From: Staphylococcus equorum
GTDB taxonomy: Bacteria; Bacillota; Bacilli; Staphylococcales; Staphylococcaceae
Assembly (NCBI RefSeq): GCF_029531845.1
Contig: NZ_JAMBPV010000009.1
Span: forward strand, 38,697 to 102,696
Direction: 5' to 3'
DNA: 64,000 bases
The notes under the pieces: generated by a model
Seen by the model: only the letters and a program-made list of their open reading frames with translations
Databases searched by the model: none
Told to the model about the DNA's origin: nothing
Program-made: the position numbers and the translations under genes
Shown: positions 1 through 12,031 of the stretch, in pieces
Position numbering within the stretch: the stretch's first letter is position 1
Layout of the letters: each line of letters starts with the position of its first letter

Positions 1-249
1 ACCTAAGCCAGCTCTTAAAATTGGTACAAATGCTAATTTTTTACCCGTTAATCTTTTAGCTACCATTTTAGTTACCGGTGTGTCTATTTCTACATCTTGT
101 AACTCTAAATCTCTTGTTACTTCGTATGCCATTAACATACCTACTTCATCTACTAGCTCTCTAAATTCTTTAGTCCCTGTATGTACGTCTCGAATGTAAC
201 TTAATTTGTGTTGAATAAGTGGGTGATCAAAAACATGTACTTTGCCCAT
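1..249 (-). CDS. upp: Uracil phosphoribosyltransferase, 3' end cut by window edge
   Basis: Cytosolic salvage enzyme that makes UMP from uracil and PRPP. The visible 83 residues begin [20 protein letters not shown], the characteristic Upp N-terminus, and run to a LRAGLG segment at the window edge. The PRPP-binding loop lies outside the window. The ATG is preceded by GGAGG at good spacing. It follows glyA on the same strand after 18 bases, the usual staphylococcal glyA-upp arrangement, so the two are probably cotranscribed. Confidence 0.95.
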   Translation of the reverse strand, partial: MGKVHVFDHPLIQHKLSYIRDVHTGTKEFRELVDEVGMLMAYEVTRDLELQDVEIDTPVTKMVAKRLTGKKLAFVPILRAGLG

Positions 250-267
250 AATTTACTTCCTCCAATT

Positions 268-1506
268 TTAATTGTATAAAGGATGTTTTGTAGTTAATGC
301 TTTAACTCTTTCTTTTCCTTCTTCTAATGCTTTTTCATCTTCTGGATTTCTTAAAACTAAACTGATAATTTTTGCAACTTCTTCAAAAGCAGCTTCGTCA
401 AATCCACGTGTTGTTGCAGCAGGTGTACCTAAACGAACACCACTTGTTACAAATGGTTTTTCTTGATCAAACGGAATTGTATTTTTGTTACATGTGATAC
501 CTACAGCATCTAATGTTTCTTCAGCTACTTTACCTGTTATACCTACTGAACCTTTAACATCTACAGATACTAAATGATTATCTGTGCCGCCTGAAACGAC
601 TCTATAACCTTCTTTAGTCAATGTATCTGCTAATGTTTTAGCGTTATTAACTACCTGTTGCTGATATGTTTTGAAGTCATCTTGTAGCGCTTCACCAAAA
701 GCAACTGCTTTCCCAGCGATAACGTGTTCTAATGGTCCACCTTGAATACCAGGGAAGATTTTTTTGTCAATTTGCTTTTTGTACTCTTCTTTACATAAGA
801 TCATTCCACCACGAGGGCCGCGCAATGTTTTATGTGTTGTAGTAGTTACAAAATCAGCATATTCAACAGGGTTTTGATGTAAACCAACTGCAACTAAACC
901 TGCAATATGCGCCATATCTACCATTAATTTTGCCCCTACTTCATCTGCAATCTCTTTGAATCGTTTGAAATCAATAGTACGAGAATAGGCAGATGCGCCT
1001 GCGACGATTAATTTTGGTTTATTTTCTTTAGCTACTCTTAATACTTCATCGTAATCAATTTGTTCATTTGCTTTGTCTACACCATACTCAACAAAGTTAT
1101 AAAATTGTCCACTAAAGTTAACAGGCGAACCATGTGTTAAGTGACCACCATGGCTTAAATTCATGCCTAATACAGTATCACCGTGTTCTAATGCTACTAG
1201 ATAAACAGCCATATTTGCTTGTGACCCAGAGTGCGGCTGTACGTTAACGTGTTCAGCACCAAAAAGTTGTTTGGCACGTTCGATAGCTAATGTTTCAGAC
1301 ACATCTACGTATTCACATCCACCATAGTATCTTCTGTTTGGATAGCCTTCAGCATATTTGTTTGTTAATACTGAACCTTGCGCTTCCATAACTGCTTCTG
1401 AAACAAAGTTCTCTGAAGCAATCAGCTCGATATTGTTATTTTGACGGTTAAATTCATTTTGAATCACTTCATATATTTCTTTATCTTGCTCTTGAATAAA
1501 TGACAT
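268..1506 (-). CDS. glyA: Serine hydroxymethyltransferase
   Basis: PLP enzyme interconverting serine and glycine with tetrahydrofolate, the main supplier of one-carbon units. The 412 residues match the family length. The PLP-binding lysine is K226 in [14 protein letters not shown]; the ELIASENF segment near residue 27 and the SHGGHLTHG segment near 118 are family hallmarks. It sits between ywlG and upp with short gaps, suggesting one transcript linking folate and pyrimidine metabolism. ATG start preceded by a GGGG-rich ribosome binding site. Confidence 0.98.
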   Translation of the reverse strand: MSFIQEQDKEIYEVIQNEFNRQNNNIELIASENFVSEAVMEAQGSVLTNKYAEGYPNRRYYGGCEYVDVSETLAIERAKQLFGAEHVNVQPHSGSQANMAVYLVALEHGDTVLGMNLSHGGHLTHGSPVNFSGQFYNFVEYGVDKANEQIDYDEVLRVAKENKPKLIVAGASAYSRTIDFKRFKEIADEVGAKLMVDMAHIAGLVAVGLHQNPVEYADFVTTTTHKTLRGPRGGMILCKEEYKKQIDKKIFPGIQGGPLEHVIAGKAVAFGEALQDDFKTYQQQVVNNAKTLADTLTKEGYRVVSGGTDNHLVSVDVKGSVGITGKVAEETLDAVGITCNKNTIPFDQEKPFVTSGVRLGTPAATTRGFDEAAFEEVAKIISLVLRNPEDEKALEEGKERVKALTTKHPLYN

Positions 1507-1529
1507 AGGTAAATCCCCCTCGTTCTGTA

Positions 1530-2054
1530 TTAGTTATATTTTGCTCTTTCGCCACCAATTTTCTTAGGTCTTGAAGAAGCGATTGTAACAACTGCCTCAT
1601 CAATCTGTTTAACACTTGTACGTTCTGGAATGGCTACATGCGTAATATGCATGCCAATTAATGTTTGACCAATATCAATACCTTTTGGTACTGTTATGTG
1701 TTCAACAACCATTGGATCTTGCATATGTTGGTAAGCGTAAGTTGCTAAGCTACCACCTGCATGAACATCTGGTATAACAGACACTTCTTCCATCGTAAGG
1801 GGATCGAACTTAGACCTTTCAATCGTTATTGCCCTATTAATATGTTCACAGCCTTGAAATACAAAAGCAACATTTGTGTCATTCTCAATTTCCTTTAATG
1901 CTTCAAATATTTCTTGTGCTACATCCATAGAGCCTACACTACCTATACGCTCACCAATTACTTCAGATGTAGAACAACCAATCACACATAATTCATCTGC
2001 TTCAAAGAAATTTTTAGACTTTAACTCATTTAACAATAGCTTTAGATCTTCCAT
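1530..2054 (-). CDS. ywlG: TIGR01440/UPF0340 family protein (YwlG-like)
   Basis: A 174-residue soluble protein of the UPF0340 family, conserved in Firmicutes between ptpB/ywlE and glyA. Recognisable parts are the [13 protein letters not shown] segment near residue 27, the [10 protein letters not shown] segment near 65 and the [13 protein letters not shown] segment near 95. The biochemical role is not established, and I do not assign one. It lies 23 bases upstream of glyA on the same strand. The ATG is preceded by AGGGGTGGG. Confidence 0.9.
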   Translation of the reverse strand: MEDLKLLLNELKSKNFFEADELCVIGCSTSEVIGERIGSVGSMDVAQEIFEALKEIENDTNVAFVFQGCEHINRAITIERSKFDPLTMEEVSVIPDVHAGGSLATYAYQHMQDPMVVEHITVPKGIDIGQTLIGMHITHVAIPERTSVKQIDEAVVTIASSRPKKIGGERAKYN

Positions 2055-2203
2055 TCTCCCACCCCTTTTAAAATAATGATTTAAAAAAAGTATTTAAACA
2101 CCTTGATGCTATGAGACATACAAGATTAGACGATAGCAATTTTGCTATACGTATTTTATTATAACGTATTTAGCTACTCACTCATACTAATTTAACAAAA
2201 TTA

Positions 2204-2626
2204 TTACTTTAATATTTTATTTTTTAAAGTATCTATCAACAAATTTAATTCATTATATATTTTATTATAATCATATACCGTTCCGCCATAAGGATCAGTA
2301 ATTTCTCCTTCTCGTTGAACATATTCAGTGATTGTAAATACCTTCCCTGATTCTCCATATAATTGTTGTATTGTTTCTTTGTGAGATTGTGACATTGTTA
2401 ATATTAAATCTGCATTTAAATCCTCTACTGTAAAACGTTTAGCATTATGCGGCAATGGTAAACGATGTTCATTTATAATGCTCATTGTATTTTGAGACGT
2501 AGGTTGACCATCTAGAGCAAAAACACCTCGTGATTCAATGGTGTAATCAGGCATTTTTGCTTTGGCAATACTTTCAGCCATCGGACTCCTACACGTATTA
2601 CCAGTACAAACAAAAATTATTCGCAT
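2204..2626 (-). CDS. ptpB: Low-molecular-weight phosphatase, protein-arginine phosphatase type
   Basis: Cytosolic phosphatase of the LMW-PTP fold, 140 residues. The P-loop CTGNTCRS gives nucleophile C7 and R13, and the general acid lies in the DPYG motif near residue 112. Thr11 in the P-loop is, from work on Bacillus YwlE, the residue that favours phosphoarginine over phosphotyrosine, so the likely substrate is arginine-phosphorylated protein made by McsB. The start overlaps the end of tsaC by 10 bases, implying translational coupling. The specificity statement is inference from that single residue and synteny. Confidence 0.92.
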   Translation of the reverse strand: MRIIFVCTGNTCRSPMAESIAKAKMPDYTIESRGVFALDGQPTSQNTMSIINEHRLPLPHNAKRFTVEDLNADLILTMSQSHKETIQQLYGESGKVFTITEYVQREGEITDPYGGTVYDYNKIYNELNLLIDTLKNKILK

Positions 2627-3666
2627 AGTTGATCTCCTTTAACAATAGTTTGGCTTGCAGCTTTCATCATTCTATTCATAATCGCTATGGTATGATCAGT
2701 GATCTCAAAGCCATAAATAAATGCTATTTTAATTTGTTCATCTTGGTCAATATGATGCAATATTTTATATAGGTTATGGTTCGCACCTTTAATATCATTT
2801 TCATTTTTACATAATTCTATAAAAATAGACTGCTCAGGCACAAACGCCCGCTTATCATTTGGAACGATAAATGCTGTTTGGCTCCAATCTTTTTCTTCTG
2901 AGGGTTTTTCATTAAATGCTTGAACAATTTGTAACGGGGTATCTGGCGAATAATGCTTATACTTCATTCCTGGTGCGATTGGTTTATCGTTGTCCAAGGT
3001 GTTTGCTGTAGATACACTAAAAGGTAAGACCGCTTCAATCATCGGTTTCGTTATTGAACCAGGTCTAGCAATTCTAAATGGAAACTGTGTGCAATCTAAT
3101 ACAGTGCTTTCTAACCCTTCTTCACTTTGATCACCATTTACCATGCCATTGATCCGGCCATTTAAATCTGAATAAACATGTTCAAAAGTTGTAGGTGAAG
3201 GTCTGCCACTTAAATTTGCGCTCGGTGCTGCTAATGGTATGTCTACGACTTGTAAAATTAGTCTGCCGATTGAATGACTTGGCATTCTAACAGCAATTGA
3301 TGATAAACCTCCACTTACACTTTCACATAAATATCCTTTTTTAAGCGGTAATATAAAAGAGATTGGCCCAGGCCAAAAATGGTTCATCAATAGTTTAATT
3401 TCGTCTGTTATACCTTGTGTAAAATGCTGCATTTGTTTTAAGTCATGTATGTGTACAATCAACGGATTATCTGAAGGTCTACCCTTCGCTTCATATATCT
3501 TTTTGATTGCTTGATCATTTCTCGCGTCTCCAGCAAGACCATATACTGTTTCTGTTGGTATTGCGATCAAGCCACCTTGTTCGAAGATGCGCTTGATTTC
3601 ATTTATATACGGAAATTGACTGTTTTCATTTTTATACTGTCGTAAATCCCAAATCTTCGTTTCCAT
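2617..3666 (-). CDS. ywlC: L-threonylcarbamoyladenylate synthase (Sua5/YwlC type)
   Basis: Makes threonylcarbamoyl-AMP from threonine, bicarbonate and ATP, the first step of the t6A37 modification of ANN-decoding tRNAs. At 349 residues it is the long Sua5 form: an N-terminal YrdC domain (about 15-205, with [21 protein letters not shown] and [11 protein letters not shown] segments) followed by a linker and a C-terminal Sua5 domain. It overlaps ptpB by 10 bases and follows prmC after about 90 bases. The start ATG is at the beginning of the conserved region. Confidence 0.95.
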   Translation of the reverse strand: METKIWDLRQYKNENSQFPYINEIKRIFEQGGLIAIPTETVYGLAGDARNDQAIKKIYEAKGRPSDNPLIVHIHDLKQMQHFTQGITDEIKLLMNHFWPGPISFILPLKKGYLCESVSGGLSSIAVRMPSHSIGRLILQVVDIPLAAPSANLSGRPSPTTFEHVYSDLNGRINGMVNGDQSEEGLESTVLDCTQFPFRIARPGSITKPMIEAVLPFSVSTANTLDNDKPIAPGMKYKHYSPDTPLQIVQAFNEKPSEEKDWSQTAFIVPNDKRAFVPEQSIFIELCKNENDIKGANHNLYKILHHIDQDEQIKIAFIYGFEITDHTIAIMNRMMKAASQTIVKGDQLCE

Positions 3667-3712
3667 TTAGCCCCGCCCTTTCTTCTCATGATTCATTTTA
3701 GAATAAAATAAA

Positions 3713-3755
3713 AAGTTATGCACTCTCATGATTTACCATGTTCAGTACATAACTT
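3713..3755 (-). terminator. Possible terminator after prmC
   Basis: AAGTTATG/CATAACTT form an 8-bp stem enclosing a region that can itself pair (CATG repeats), followed on the minus strand by TTTTTATTTT. It lies between the stop of prmC and the start of ywlC. The long interior makes it a weak call; read-through into ywlC is likely. Confidence 0.45.
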
Positions 3756-3759
3756 CTTA

Positions 3760-4596
3760 TTACCACTCGAAAGAAATAATTCTATCGTTATTATTAATAT
3801 CTTTTATAATTTGAACATCTAATGAGGGATATTTAGATTGTATTTTTTGTTTCAATGTTTGACCTTGTTTGTAACCAATTTCAAAAACGACCTTTGCATT
3901 CGGAAGAAGTACTTTTGGTAATTGATTTAATATTGCATCATAAACCCTATACCCATTATCTTCTGCAAATAATGCAGAATGTGGTTCATATTTCAATACT
4001 GTATCATTCATCAGTTCAGCTTCACTATCATCAATGTAAGGCGGATTAGAAATTAAACCATTCACTTTTATTCCCTGTTCTATTAAAGGTTCTAATGCAT
4101 CGCCTTGCAAAAAGTTGATGTCAACTTGATGGTTACACGCATTTTCTTGCGCTACCGCTAATACGGTATCATATAAATCAGTAGCATAGACAGTTAATGA
4201 ACTGTTCATTTTTTTGAGTGTAATTGGAATATTGCCACTACCTGTGCCAATATCAACAATTGTATCATCAGAATGAATCTCGTTATAAAAGTGTAACATG
4301 ACTTCCTCAGTTTCAGGTCTAGGTATTAAACAATCTTCAGTCACCTTGAATGTCTCACCATAAAATGATTGGCTTCCAACAATATACTGAATCGGTTCAC
4401 CTTTTAACATTCTCGCTTCAGCGTCGTCATACAATTTCAAATGTATATCCGACATTGCTTCATCCTTATGCATCAAGTAATCTGCTTTACTCCATTGCAA
4501 TAAATCTAACATTAACCATTCTGCTCGAGTAGTTTCAATGTTTAGTTCAATACATTTCGTTTTTGCATTAGTCAGTCGTGATTTATAATTCACCAT
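3760..4596 (-). CDS. prmC: Peptide chain release factor N5-glutamine methyltransferase
   Basis: SAM-dependent methyltransferase that methylates the GGQ glutamine of release factors 1 and 2. The 278 residues show an N-terminal helical substrate-binding part, the SAM motif [12 protein letters not shown] near residue 118 and the catalytic NPPY motif in [12 protein letters not shown] near residue 183. It overlaps the end of its substrate gene prfA by 14 bases, a textbook pairing in Firmicutes. Confidence 0.96.
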   Translation of the reverse strand: MVNYKSRLTNAKTKCIELNIETTRAEWLMLDLLQWSKADYLMHKDEAMSDIHLKLYDDAEARMLKGEPIQYIVGSQSFYGETFKVTEDCLIPRPETEEVMLHFYNEIHSDDTIVDIGTGSGNIPITLKKMNSSLTVYATDLYDTVLAVAQENACNHQVDINFLQGDALEPLIEQGIKVNGLISNPPYIDDSEAELMNDTVLKYEPHSALFAEDNGYRVYDAILNQLPKVLLPNAKVVFEIGYKQGQTLKQKIQSKYPSLDVQIIKDINNNDRIISFEW

Positions 4597-5659
4597 TGTT
4601 AAGTTCTTTCAATTTATCAGTTTGTTCAGCTAATGTTAATGCATCTATCACTTCGTCTAATTTCCCTTCCATTACTTGATCTAACTTCTGAATCGTTAAA
4701 CCAATGCGGTGGTCAGTCACTCGACTTTGAGGATAATTATACGTTCTAATACGTTCTGAACGGTCACCAGAACCTACTGCTGATTTACGTTGCGCAGCAT
4801 ATTTTTGTTGCTCTTCTTGTAATTTCATATCAAATAAACGTGCTTTCAAAACTTTCATTGCTTTTTCACGGTTTTGAATTTGCGATTTTTCTGAAGACGT
4901 TGCAATGATTCCAGTCGGAACATGGGTAATACGTACAGCTGAATCCGTAGTATTAACATGTTGTCCACCTGCGCCACTTGAGCGGTAAGTATCTACTTTA
5001 ATATCTTCATTACGCACTTCAATTTCTACATCTTCAACTTCTGGTAATACTGCAACAGTAGCAGTTGATGTGTGGATACGTCCACCAGATTCGGTCTCAG
5101 GTACACGTTGTACACGATGGGCGCCATTTTCATATTTCAACTTACTGTAGGCGCCTGATCCTGAAATTGAAAAACTGATTTCTTTATAACCACCATGATC
5201 ACTTTCAGCCGTTTCTACGATTTCTGTTTTATAGCGTTGTGCTTCAGCATATTTAGAGTACATTCTAAATAAATTACCAGCAAAAATTGCAGCTTCATCT
5301 CCGCCAGCAGCAGCACGTATTTCCACGATAACGTCTTTCTCGTCGTTAGGATCTTTAGGAATAAGTAGAAATTTTAGGTTCTCTTCTAGTTTCGGAACTT
5401 GATTGTTAAGTGATTGGTGTTCTTCTTTTAACATCTCAATTTCATCACTATCTTTTGTTTCTTTCAACATTTCTTCTATTTCAACAATGTCTTCTTTAAC
5501 TTGTTTATAATTGCGATATACGTCTACAGTTTTTTGTAGATCTGATTGTTCTTTTGAATATTTTCTTAAGTTATCTGGATCACTTACTACATCTGGATCA
5601 CTTAATAATTCATTTAATTGTTCATATCTTTCTTCTACAATATCTAATTGATCAAACAC
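4583..5659 (-). CDS. prfA: Peptide chain release factor 1
   Basis: Class I release factor recognising UAA and UAG. The 358 residues contain an N-terminal coiled region, the stop-codon recognition tripeptide in [10 protein letters not shown] (the PxT position) and the catalytic GGQ in [13 protein letters not shown]. The start is GTG, preceded by AAGGAGG at 7 bases; the G of this GTG is also the last base of the tdk TAG stop, so the genes overlap by one base. Followed by prmC with a 14-base overlap. Confidence 0.97.
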   Translation of the reverse strand: MFDQLDIVEERYEQLNELLSDPDVVSDPDNLRKYSKEQSDLQKTVDVYRNYKQVKEDIVEIEEMLKETKDSDEIEMLKEEHQSLNNQVPKLEENLKFLLIPKDPNDEKDVIVEIRAAAGGDEAAIFAGNLFRMYSKYAEAQRYKTEIVETAESDHGGYKEISFSISGSGAYSKLKYENGAHRVQRVPETESGGRIHTSTATVAVLPEVEDVEIEVRNEDIKVDTYRSSGAGGQHVNTTDSAVRITHVPTGIIATSSEKSQIQNREKAMKVLKARLFDMKLQEEQQKYAAQRKSAVGSGDRSERIRTYNYPQSRVTDHRIGLTIQKLDQVMEGKLDEVIDALTLAEQTDKLKELNNGEL

Positions 5660-6258
5660 TACATTTCCTCCTTCATATCATTACTTGGTGCAACAATATG
5701 ATGCGCTCTGCATCTTGGTTCGTAACTTTCATTTGCACCAACTAATATAACTGGATCATCTATTTTTGCTGGATTACCATCAATCAACCTTTGTGTGCGG
5801 CTTGAAGATGCGCCACAAACAGCACAAACAGCTTGTAGTTTAGTCACTTCTTCACTTACTGCCAGTAGGTGTGGAATAGGTTCAAACGGTTCTCCTCGGA
5901 AATCCATATCTAATCCCGCTGTAATGACTCTATGGCCTTTTTTAGCTAATTGTTCAACAATATTAACTACACCTTCTTCAAAAAACTGCACTTCATCGAT
6001 GCCTATAACATCTGTGTCTGACAAATCGTGCTTAAGTATCTCAGCCGCTGTTGAAATATTAATTGCTTCAATAGCATTGCCATTATGAGAAACAATCTTA
6101 TCTTTATGATAGCGGTCATCTATAGCCGGTTTAAATACAACTACTTTTTGCTTAGCATAAAGCCCTCGTCTTAATCGACGAATTAACTCTTCAGATTTAC
6201 CACTAAACATGCTTCCAGTAATACATTCAATCCACCCGGAATGATAAGTTTCATACAT
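5659..6258 (-). CDS. tdk: Thymidine kinase (type II)
   Basis: Phosphorylates thymidine with ATP in the salvage pathway. 199 residues from the chosen ATG. Walker A is [10 protein letters not shown] near residue 15, the DEVQFF segment near 89 carries the catalytic acid, and the zinc-binding cysteines are in CAVCG and the C-terminal RCRAHH. The upstream in-frame TTG would add 7 residues; the internal ATG at 6258 has AAGGTGG at 8 bases and begins the conserved [11 protein letters not shown], so it is preferred. Overlaps prfA by one base. Confidence 0.95.
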   Translation of the reverse strand: MYETYHSGWIECITGSMFSGKSEELIRRLRRGLYAKQKVVVFKPAIDDRYHKDKIVSHNGNAIEAINISTAAEILKHDLSDTDVIGIDEVQFFEEGVVNIVEQLAKKGHRVITAGLDMDFRGEPFEPIPHLLAVSEEVTKLQAVCAVCGASSSRTQRLIDGNPAKIDDPVILVGANESYEPRCRAHHIVAPSNDMKEEM

Positions 6259-6421
6259 TATGCGTTCCACCTTTTTCAAAACATAATCGATTCATTATAG
6301 CATATTTTTTTAATTGAAATATGTTATTTCTTCAAGATATTGAGTTATTTTATGTATAAAAATTATTAAAATTGTAATGCTCTCAATCAGAGACTTATAT
6401 TTATAAAACGCTAACTAAAAC

Positions 6422-6450
6422 AAAAAAGCATTCTCATATAATGAGAATGC
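6422..6450 (-). terminator. Rho-independent terminator of rpmE2
   Basis: Perfect 10-bp stem GCATTCTCAT/ATGAGAATGC with a 3-base loop, followed on the minus strand by TTTTTTG. It directly follows the rpmE2 stop. Confidence 0.9.
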
Positions 6451-6463
6451 CTTATAACAACGA

Positions 6464-6721
6464 TTACTCGTCGCTTGATTTGATTCCGAATTTTTTGTTG
6501 AAACGTTCCACACGGCCATCCGCAGCAGCGAATTTTTGGCGTCCTGTGTAGAATGGATGTGAATCAGATGAAACTTCTAAACGAATAACTGGGTATTCGT
6601 TGCCATCTTCCCATTCCATAGTCTCTTTTGAAGATTTTGTTGAACCACTTAAGAATTTAAAATCCGTTGATGTATCTAAAAAGATTACATTGTGGTATTC
6701 AGGATGAATATTTTTTCTCAT
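6464..6721 (-). CDS. rpmE2: 50S ribosomal protein L31, type B (zinc-free)
   Basis: Ribosomal large-subunit protein, 85 residues from [20 protein letters not shown]. It lacks the CxxC zinc ligands of the zinc-containing L31, so it is the C-minus paralogue. An open frame continues 33 codons upstream, but the ATG at 6721 has AAGGAGCTGA at the right distance and begins the family N-terminus. A terminator follows at once, so it is the last gene of its transcript after rho. Confidence 0.96.
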   Translation of the reverse strand: MRKNIHPEYHNVIFLDTSTDFKFLSGSTKSSKETMEWEDGNEYPVIRLEVSSDSHPFYTGRQKFAAADGRVERFNKKFGIKSSDE

Positions 6722-6864
6722 TATTTTCAGCTCCTTTGCCCTGAACCATCTGGAACAGAGTTGTTTGTGAGTTTTTACCCAATACTTGATAATTATAATT
6801 GCTTTAAAACCAAAACGCAACCCTAAATCATATATTACCGTGATATCATCTCGCGAATTTTATC

Positions 6865-8181
6865 TTAAATAATTGGTTTACCTGTTTTAGTGCTTTCTTT
6901 AGCAGCCTTTTGTAATTGTTCAAAAAATTCTTTATTATTTTCTGTACGTTTTAATTTACGTACAAATCTTTCTGTAAAATCAATTGAATCAGTAAACATA
7001 TTACGTAATTGCCATAATGATTCTAAATCTTTTGGAGAAATAAGTAATTCCTCTTTACGCGTTGAACTGCGACCAATATCAATAGCTGGAAATACGCGAC
7101 GTTCTGCTAATTTACGGTCCAGATGTAATTCCATGTTACCTGTACCTTTAAATTCTTCATAGATCATATCATCCATACGTGACCCAGTATCAACTAACGC
7201 TGTAGCTAATATCGTCATGCTTCCACCTGCTTCAATATTTCTAGCGGCCCCGAAAAATGCTTTTGGTTTGTGTAATGACGCTGGATCTAAACCACCAGAC
7301 AATGTGCGTCCACTTGGTGGAACAACAAGGTTGTATGCACGGGCTAATCTTGTAATTGAATCCATTAATATAATGACATCTTTACCAACTTCAACAAGTC
7401 TTTTGGCACGTTCCAATAAAAGCTCTGCAACTTTAACATGGTGTTGTGGTGGCTCATCAAATGTAGAATGCACAACTTCAGCAGATTCAACAGAGCGTTC
7501 AATATCTGTTACTTCTTCTGGGCGCTCTCCGACTAATAATACAAATAATTCTGCATCTGGTTTGTTGATAGCGATAGCGTTAGCAATCTCTTTTAATAAA
7601 GACGTTTTACCGGCTTTTGGCGGTGCAACAATAAGTCCACGTTGGCCCAAACCAATTGGCGTAATTAAATCCATAATTCGAGTCGAAATGTTTTGTTTCG
7701 TTGTTTCTAATACGATTCGCTCTTCAGGATATAATGGTGTTAACGCTTGAAAGTGAGGTCTTTTTTTGACTTCTTCTGCATTCTCATCATTTACAAAATC
7801 AACTTGTAGCAAACCATAATATTTTTCGTTATCCTTTGGTTTTCTTACTTTACCAGTAACTTTATCGCCGCGCTTAATTTCAAATCGACGTATTTGACTG
7901 GCAGAGATATAAATATCTTTTTCACCTTTAGAATAATTGACTGTTCTAAGGAAGCCATAACCATCTTGTTGGATGTCGTCTAACACACCCTCCATATAAT
8001 AGTTACCATCTTTTTCCATTTGCGCTTCCATAATTGCAAGAACAAGTTCTTTTTTATTAAGTTTACTATAATTTGTTAGTTTAAGAGATTTTGCTTTTTG
8101 AGTGAGATCTTTTGTAGTGTAATTTTTGTATAATTCGTGGAACGATTCATACTGAGGTGATGTTCGTACTTTATCAGGCAT
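6865..8181 (-). CDS. rho: Transcription termination factor Rho
   Basis: Hexameric RNA helicase for Rho-dependent termination. 438 residues, as in other staphylococci: an N-terminal Rho-N helix bundle (to about 60), an RNA-binding cold-shock-like domain (about 55-130) and the RecA-type ATPase with Walker [12 protein letters not shown] and Walker [17 protein letters not shown], then the R-loop region [15 protein letters not shown]. Start [14 protein letters not shown]. It lies upstream of rpmE2 with a 143-base gap. Confidence 0.97.
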   Translation of the reverse strand: MPDKVRTSPQYESFHELYKNYTTKDLTQKAKSLKLTNYSKLNKKELVLAIMEAQMEKDGNYYMEGVLDDIQQDGYGFLRTVNYSKGEKDIYISASQIRRFEIKRGDKVTGKVRKPKDNEKYYGLLQVDFVNDENAEEVKKRPHFQALTPLYPEERIVLETTKQNISTRIMDLITPIGLGQRGLIVAPPKAGKTSLLKEIANAIAINKPDAELFVLLVGERPEEVTDIERSVESAEVVHSTFDEPPQHHVKVAELLLERAKRLVEVGKDVIILMDSITRLARAYNLVVPPSGRTLSGGLDPASLHKPKAFFGAARNIEAGGSMTILATALVDTGSRMDDMIYEEFKGTGNMELHLDRKLAERRVFPAIDIGRSSTRKEELLISPKDLESLWQLRNMFTDSIDFTERFVRKLKRTENNKEFFEQLQKAAKESTKTGKPII

Positions 8182-8299
8182 TATCTTGCACCCATTTCAT
8201 AAATAAGTTTTTAAATAACGCAGTGTACTACGCTACTTACTTTTATAACTATAGCAAATTTCTTATTTAATTACAAAATGTATTTCAGTTTTTATAAAT

Positions 8300-8332
8300 T
8301 ATAAAAGCAAGACAGTTAAACTGCCTTGCTTC
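8300..8332 (-). terminator. Terminator of the aldehyde dehydrogenase gene
   Basis: AGCAAGACAG/CTGCCTTGCT form a 10-bp stem (one G-T pair) with a TTAAA loop, followed on the minus strand by TTTTAT. Confidence 0.8.
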
Positions 8333-8363
8333 CTTTAAAATATTTAATTACTGCTAAATTTTA

Positions 8364-9791
8364 TTATTTATAATAGCCAGCAATAGACTTAACTTCTAGG
8401 AATTCTTCGATACCATAATCGCCCCATTCGCGTCCAATACCAGATTGTTTATAACCACCGAATGGTAAGTCTGATTTGCGACCAGCTTCATTTATTTCCA
8501 CTGTACCAGCTTCAATTGAACGTGCTACCTTGTGCAATGTGTCTTTATCATTACCATATACATAGCCAGCTAAACCATATTTAGTATCGTTGGCAATTTT
8601 AATTGCTTCGTCTAAGTCATTGTAAGTGATAATTGACATTACCGGACCAAAAATTTCTTCTTGCGCAATTGTCATACTATTATCAACATTATTAAATATT
8701 GTTGGACGTGCAAAGTAACCTTTTTCTACGCCTTCAGGTTTACCAGGTCCACCATAGAATAATTCTGCGCCTTCTTCAATACCTTTATCGATATAAGATT
8801 GTACTTGGTCAAATTGTTTTTTACTTATGATTGGGCCAACTTGAGTGCCCTCTTCACGTGGGTCGCCGACTTTAACTTGGCTGAATTTTTCTTTTACAGC
8901 TGTTAAGAATTCTTCTTTTATACTTGCTGGTACTAATGTTCTTGTACCTGCTGTACAAACTTGACCAGTGTTGCTAACAACTTTGCCAGTTGCTGCACTT
9001 GCTGCGCCATCGATATCTGAATCATCTAAAATAATATATGGTGATTTACCACCTAATTCAAGCGATACTTTTTTGAAGTCTTCAGCTGCTTTTTTCATAA
9101 TGCTTGAACCAGTTGGACCAGAGCCAGTGAATGACATCATTCTTACTTTTGGATGTTCACTCAATGGATTACCTACACCTTGTCCATCACCATTTACTAA
9201 GTTAAACACACCTTTTGGCACGCCTACTTTATCAAAAATCTCTGCCAAAATAATTGCTGCGAATGGTGTCTCTTCTGATGGTTTTAATACGACTGGGCTA
9301 CCTGCTGCAAAAGCGGCAGATAATTTCAATGAAGTTTGGTTCGTTGGGAAGTTCCATGGTGTGATTAAGCCAGAAACACCGATTGCTTCTTTTACAACTA
9401 AATCATCGCCACGACGTTCTTCAAATTCAAAATTATCCAATGCATCACGTGCTGCTTCAAAGTGATCTAGTCCCATTTGATAATGTACTTTTTCTGATAC
9501 TGATAAAGGCGCACCTAATTCGTCTGTAATTGCCTCTACAAGGTCATCTTTTCTATTTTTATATTCTTGTACTATTTTATCTAATAATGTTCTTCTTTCT
9601 TCTATTGAGCTGTGTCTAAATTCAAGATACACATTTTCTGCAGCGTCTACTGCTTTATCAACATCTTCTTTATTACCTTTCGCAATTGTACCTGCTACTT
9701 CTTCTGTTGCTGGATTAATAACTTCTAATGTTTCTCCACTAGTGCTTTCAATCCATTCTCCGTTAATATATTGTTTAGTGAAATTTCTCAT
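8364..9791 (-). CDS. aldH: Aldehyde dehydrogenase family protein
   Basis: NAD(P)-dependent oxidation of an aldehyde to the acid; the substrate cannot be read from the sequence. 475 residues, family length. The catalytic cysteine is in [11 protein letters not shown], the general base glutamate in [10 protein letters not shown], and the FGPV segment and C-terminal [16 protein letters not shown] are typical. The frame stays open 22 codons upstream, but the ATG at 9791 is preceded by AGGGAGTGA and begins the family start [16 protein letters not shown]. Flanked by its own terminator; no operon partner. Confidence 0.93.
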   Translation of the reverse strand: MRNFTKQYINGEWIESTSGETLEVINPATEEVAGTIAKGNKEDVDKAVDAAENVYLEFRHSSIEERRTLLDKIVQEYKNRKDDLVEAITDELGAPLSVSEKVHYQMGLDHFEAARDALDNFEFEERRGDDLVVKEAIGVSGLITPWNFPTNQTSLKLSAAFAAGSPVVLKPSEETPFAAIILAEIFDKVGVPKGVFNLVNGDGQGVGNPLSEHPKVRMMSFTGSGPTGSSIMKKAAEDFKKVSLELGGKSPYIILDDSDIDGAASAATGKVVSNTGQVCTAGTRTLVPASIKEEFLTAVKEKFSQVKVGDPREEGTQVGPIISKKQFDQVQSYIDKGIEEGAELFYGGPGKPEGVEKGYFARPTIFNNVDNSMTIAQEEIFGPVMSIITYNDLDEAIKIANDTKYGLAGYVYGNDKDTLHKVARSIEAGTVEINEAGRKSDLPFGGYKQSGIGREWGDYGIEEFLEVKSIAGYYK

Positions 9792-9996
9792 CAATAATTC
9801 ACTCCCTAATTTGTGTTGATAATTATATTTTAACCGAGATTCTATATTTTTAAACATTAATGCTCACACTATATGACGACAAACGTTGTTATTAAGCGTT
9901 TTCTAATCATTTTGTATTAATGATTAGACTTGAAAAATACTTGTACTTCACAATTTAGCAGCTGCATAATCGATGTTCAAAATTTCTAGGAGCTAA

Positions 9997-10036
9997 AAAA
10001 GAAGAAGTCTATGACATGTCATAGACTTCTTCTTTT
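9997..10036 (-). terminator. Long palindromic terminator after the HxlR gene
   Basis: A near-perfect inverted repeat centred on GACATGTC with arms AAAAGAAGAAGTCTAT; T-rich on both strands, so it could act in both directions. It follows the HxlR gene. Confidence 0.85.
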
Positions 10037-10084
10037 ATTTTGCTTAATTATAATATTTTAAATCTTCGTGCATAGACTTTGATA

Positions 10085-10408
10085 TTATTGATTTTCAAGT
10101 TCAATAAAATCTTGCGCCCACTTTTCCATTGGTACTAATGCTGCCGCTAGTGCATCACCTTTATCTGTAAGTTGGTATAATATGTTCATCGGGCTCGTAG
10201 ATACTATTTTTTTCTCTACAAGACCCCATTCACTTAAGTCTGTTAATTTTATACTAAGTGCACGTGGTGTGATTGTTTTCAAATCACGTTTCATATCCGA
10301 AAAATGAGCAGATTTTTCTGGACACCTAGACAAATAATTAATAATAAGGCCATTCCAACTTCTACCTACTATTTTAAAGGTCTCTTCAAGATAAGGGCAA
10401 ACCTCCAT
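10085..10408 (-). CDS. HxlR/MarR-like winged-helix transcriptional regulator
   Basis: DNA-binding regulator of the HxlR family, 107 residues from the preferred ATG. The N-terminal cysteine in MEVCPYLEETF, the VGRSWNGLIINYLS helix and the DLKTITPRALSIKLTDLSEWGL recognition helix region are diagnostic; the C-terminus MNILYQLTDKG is the wing. Two earlier in-frame starts (GTG 10417, ATG 10414) sit inside or against the GAGGTGA ribosome binding site, so ATG 10408 fits best. Family members often respond to aldehydes or electrophiles through the cysteine; the neighbouring aldehyde dehydrogenase is a possible target, by inference only. Confidence 0.88.
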   Translation of the reverse strand: MEVCPYLEETFKIVGRSWNGLIINYLSRCPEKSAHFSDMKRDLKTITPRALSIKLTDLSEWGLVEKKIVSTSPMNILYQLTDKGDALAAALVPMEKWAQDFIELENQ

Positions 10409-10495
10409 GGTCATCACCTCATATCGTTTTTATTCTATAATCTGAGTTACTAAAATATATTTCAAGTACCTAGTATATTAAGTATACCACATTTT

Positions 10496-11755
10496 CTAAA
10501 TTTCTTCAGTCCAAATATCTGCACCTAATGATTCTAAAGTATTCACAATGTTTGTGTAGCCACGATAAATATGTTTCACGTTGTAAATAGTAGTAACACC
10601 TTCTGCTAATAAACCAGCAACAATAAGACATGCGCCTGCACGCAAGTCACTTGCATACACTTCTGCTCCTGTTAATTTAGATGGTTTAATAGTTGCTGTA
10701 CCATCATCTGCATTGATATTGGCACCCATATTTTTTAATTCATCAACGTGTCTAAAACGCGCTGGATATATTGTTTCAGTCACAAATGATACACCATCTG
10801 CCATAAATAATAGCGGCGTAATAGGCTGTTGTAAGTCTGTAGCAAATCCAGGATAAACTAAAGTCTTAATGTCAACGCTTGAATAAGGCGTACTACGTTT
10901 AATTTTAGCGCTATCATCGCCTACTTGAATATCAACACCTAATTCTTTTAACTTTACAGTTAATGGTTCAACATGTGTAGGAATAATATTATTAATTTGA
11001 ATTTCTTCGCCACAGGCTGCAGCTATACACATATATGTACCCGCTTCTATTCTATCTGGAATAACCTGATGATGGGAACCGTGAAGATGGTCTACACCAT
11101 TAATCTTAATGGTGCTTGTACCTGCGCCTTTAATATCAGCTCCTAGACCAATTAAATATGTTGCTACGTCTACAACTTCTGGTTCTTTAGCTGCGTTTTC
11201 AATGACAGTATGGCCTTCAGCTCGAACAGCTGCAAGCATAATATTAATTGTAGCACCAACACTCACAATATCTAAAAATATATTTGCCCCAGTTAATTTG
11301 TCAGCTTCAATTTTCATAGAAGTCTCGCTAGATTCGTCAATCTTCGCACCTAAAGCTTTAAAACCTTTGATATGTTGATCAATTGGTCTTGGTCCTAATG
11401 GACAACCTCCAGGCAAACCAATGACACATTTTTTAAATCTACCTAACATTGCACCCATCATATAATAAGAGGCACGTAAAGACTCGACTTTATTATTAGG
11501 TAATGGTGCATTTTCAATGTCAGTAGGATCTATCTTTAATGTCATACCATCTAATTCTGTTTTAATATTTAAATCCCCTAATAAACTAACCAACGTTTCT
11601 ACATCAGAAATTTCTGGAAGACCTTCAATTGTTACTTTATCTTCAGCTAAGATTGCTGCAGGTATAATTGCTACTGCACTGTTTTTAGCACCGTGGATAT
11701 CCACTTCACCTTTAAGTGTTTGTCCACCTCTAATTTTTATCACTTCTTGAGCCAT
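10496..11755 (-). CDS. murZ: UDP-N-acetylglucosamine 1-carboxyvinyltransferase (second MurA)
   Basis: Transfers enolpyruvate from PEP to UDP-GlcNAc, the first committed step of peptidoglycan synthesis and the fosfomycin target. 419 residues; the PEP/fosfomycin-reactive cysteine is C118 in [13 protein letters not shown], and the [10 protein letters not shown] segment near residue 25 carries the conserved Lys-Asn. Position next to fba identifies it as the MurZ (MurAB) paralogue of staphylococci rather than the atp-linked MurA. Confidence 0.95.
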   Translation of the reverse strand: MAQEVIKIRGGQTLKGEVDIHGAKNSAVAIIPAAILAEDKVTIEGLPEISDVETLVSLLGDLNIKTELDGMTLKIDPTDIENAPLPNNKVESLRASYYMMGAMLGRFKKCVIGLPGGCPLGPRPIDQHIKGFKALGAKIDESSETSMKIEADKLTGANIFLDIVSVGATINIMLAAVRAEGHTVIENAAKEPEVVDVATYLIGLGADIKGAGTSTIKINGVDHLHGSHHQVIPDRIEAGTYMCIAAACGEEIQINNIIPTHVEPLTVKLKELGVDIQVGDDSAKIKRSTPYSSVDIKTLVYPGFATDLQQPITPLLFMADGVSFVTETIYPARFRHVDELKNMGANINADDGTATIKPSKLTGAEVYASDLRAGACLIVAGLLAEGVTTIYNVKHIYRGYTNIVNTLESLGADIWTEEI

Positions 11756-12031
11756 TCGCTTGTTCTCCTTTGCCTTACAATCATTATTTCCGTTACATTA
11801 TATTATTTGCATTATAAATTACTTTTTTCCAGTTTGCAAAGTACATCGGTCTACTAAAACTTTTTTTAATTAAAATTAAGTGATGCATGTTACATATAAA
11901 TTATTTACTATAGTTTTTAATTCCCATTATTTTATGTTTTAAATCATAATTATATATATTTTGTTTGAGATTTATGTAAAAAGTTTGGATTTAACAATAA
12001 CCTCTTTACCAAACGATAGCAATTATAACAT
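11756..12031. other. Intergenic stretch between murZ and the fba terminator
   Basis: AT-rich sequence upstream of murZ. I see no gene. It should hold the murZ promoter; several TATAAT-like words occur but I cannot choose one with confidence. Confidence 0.5.
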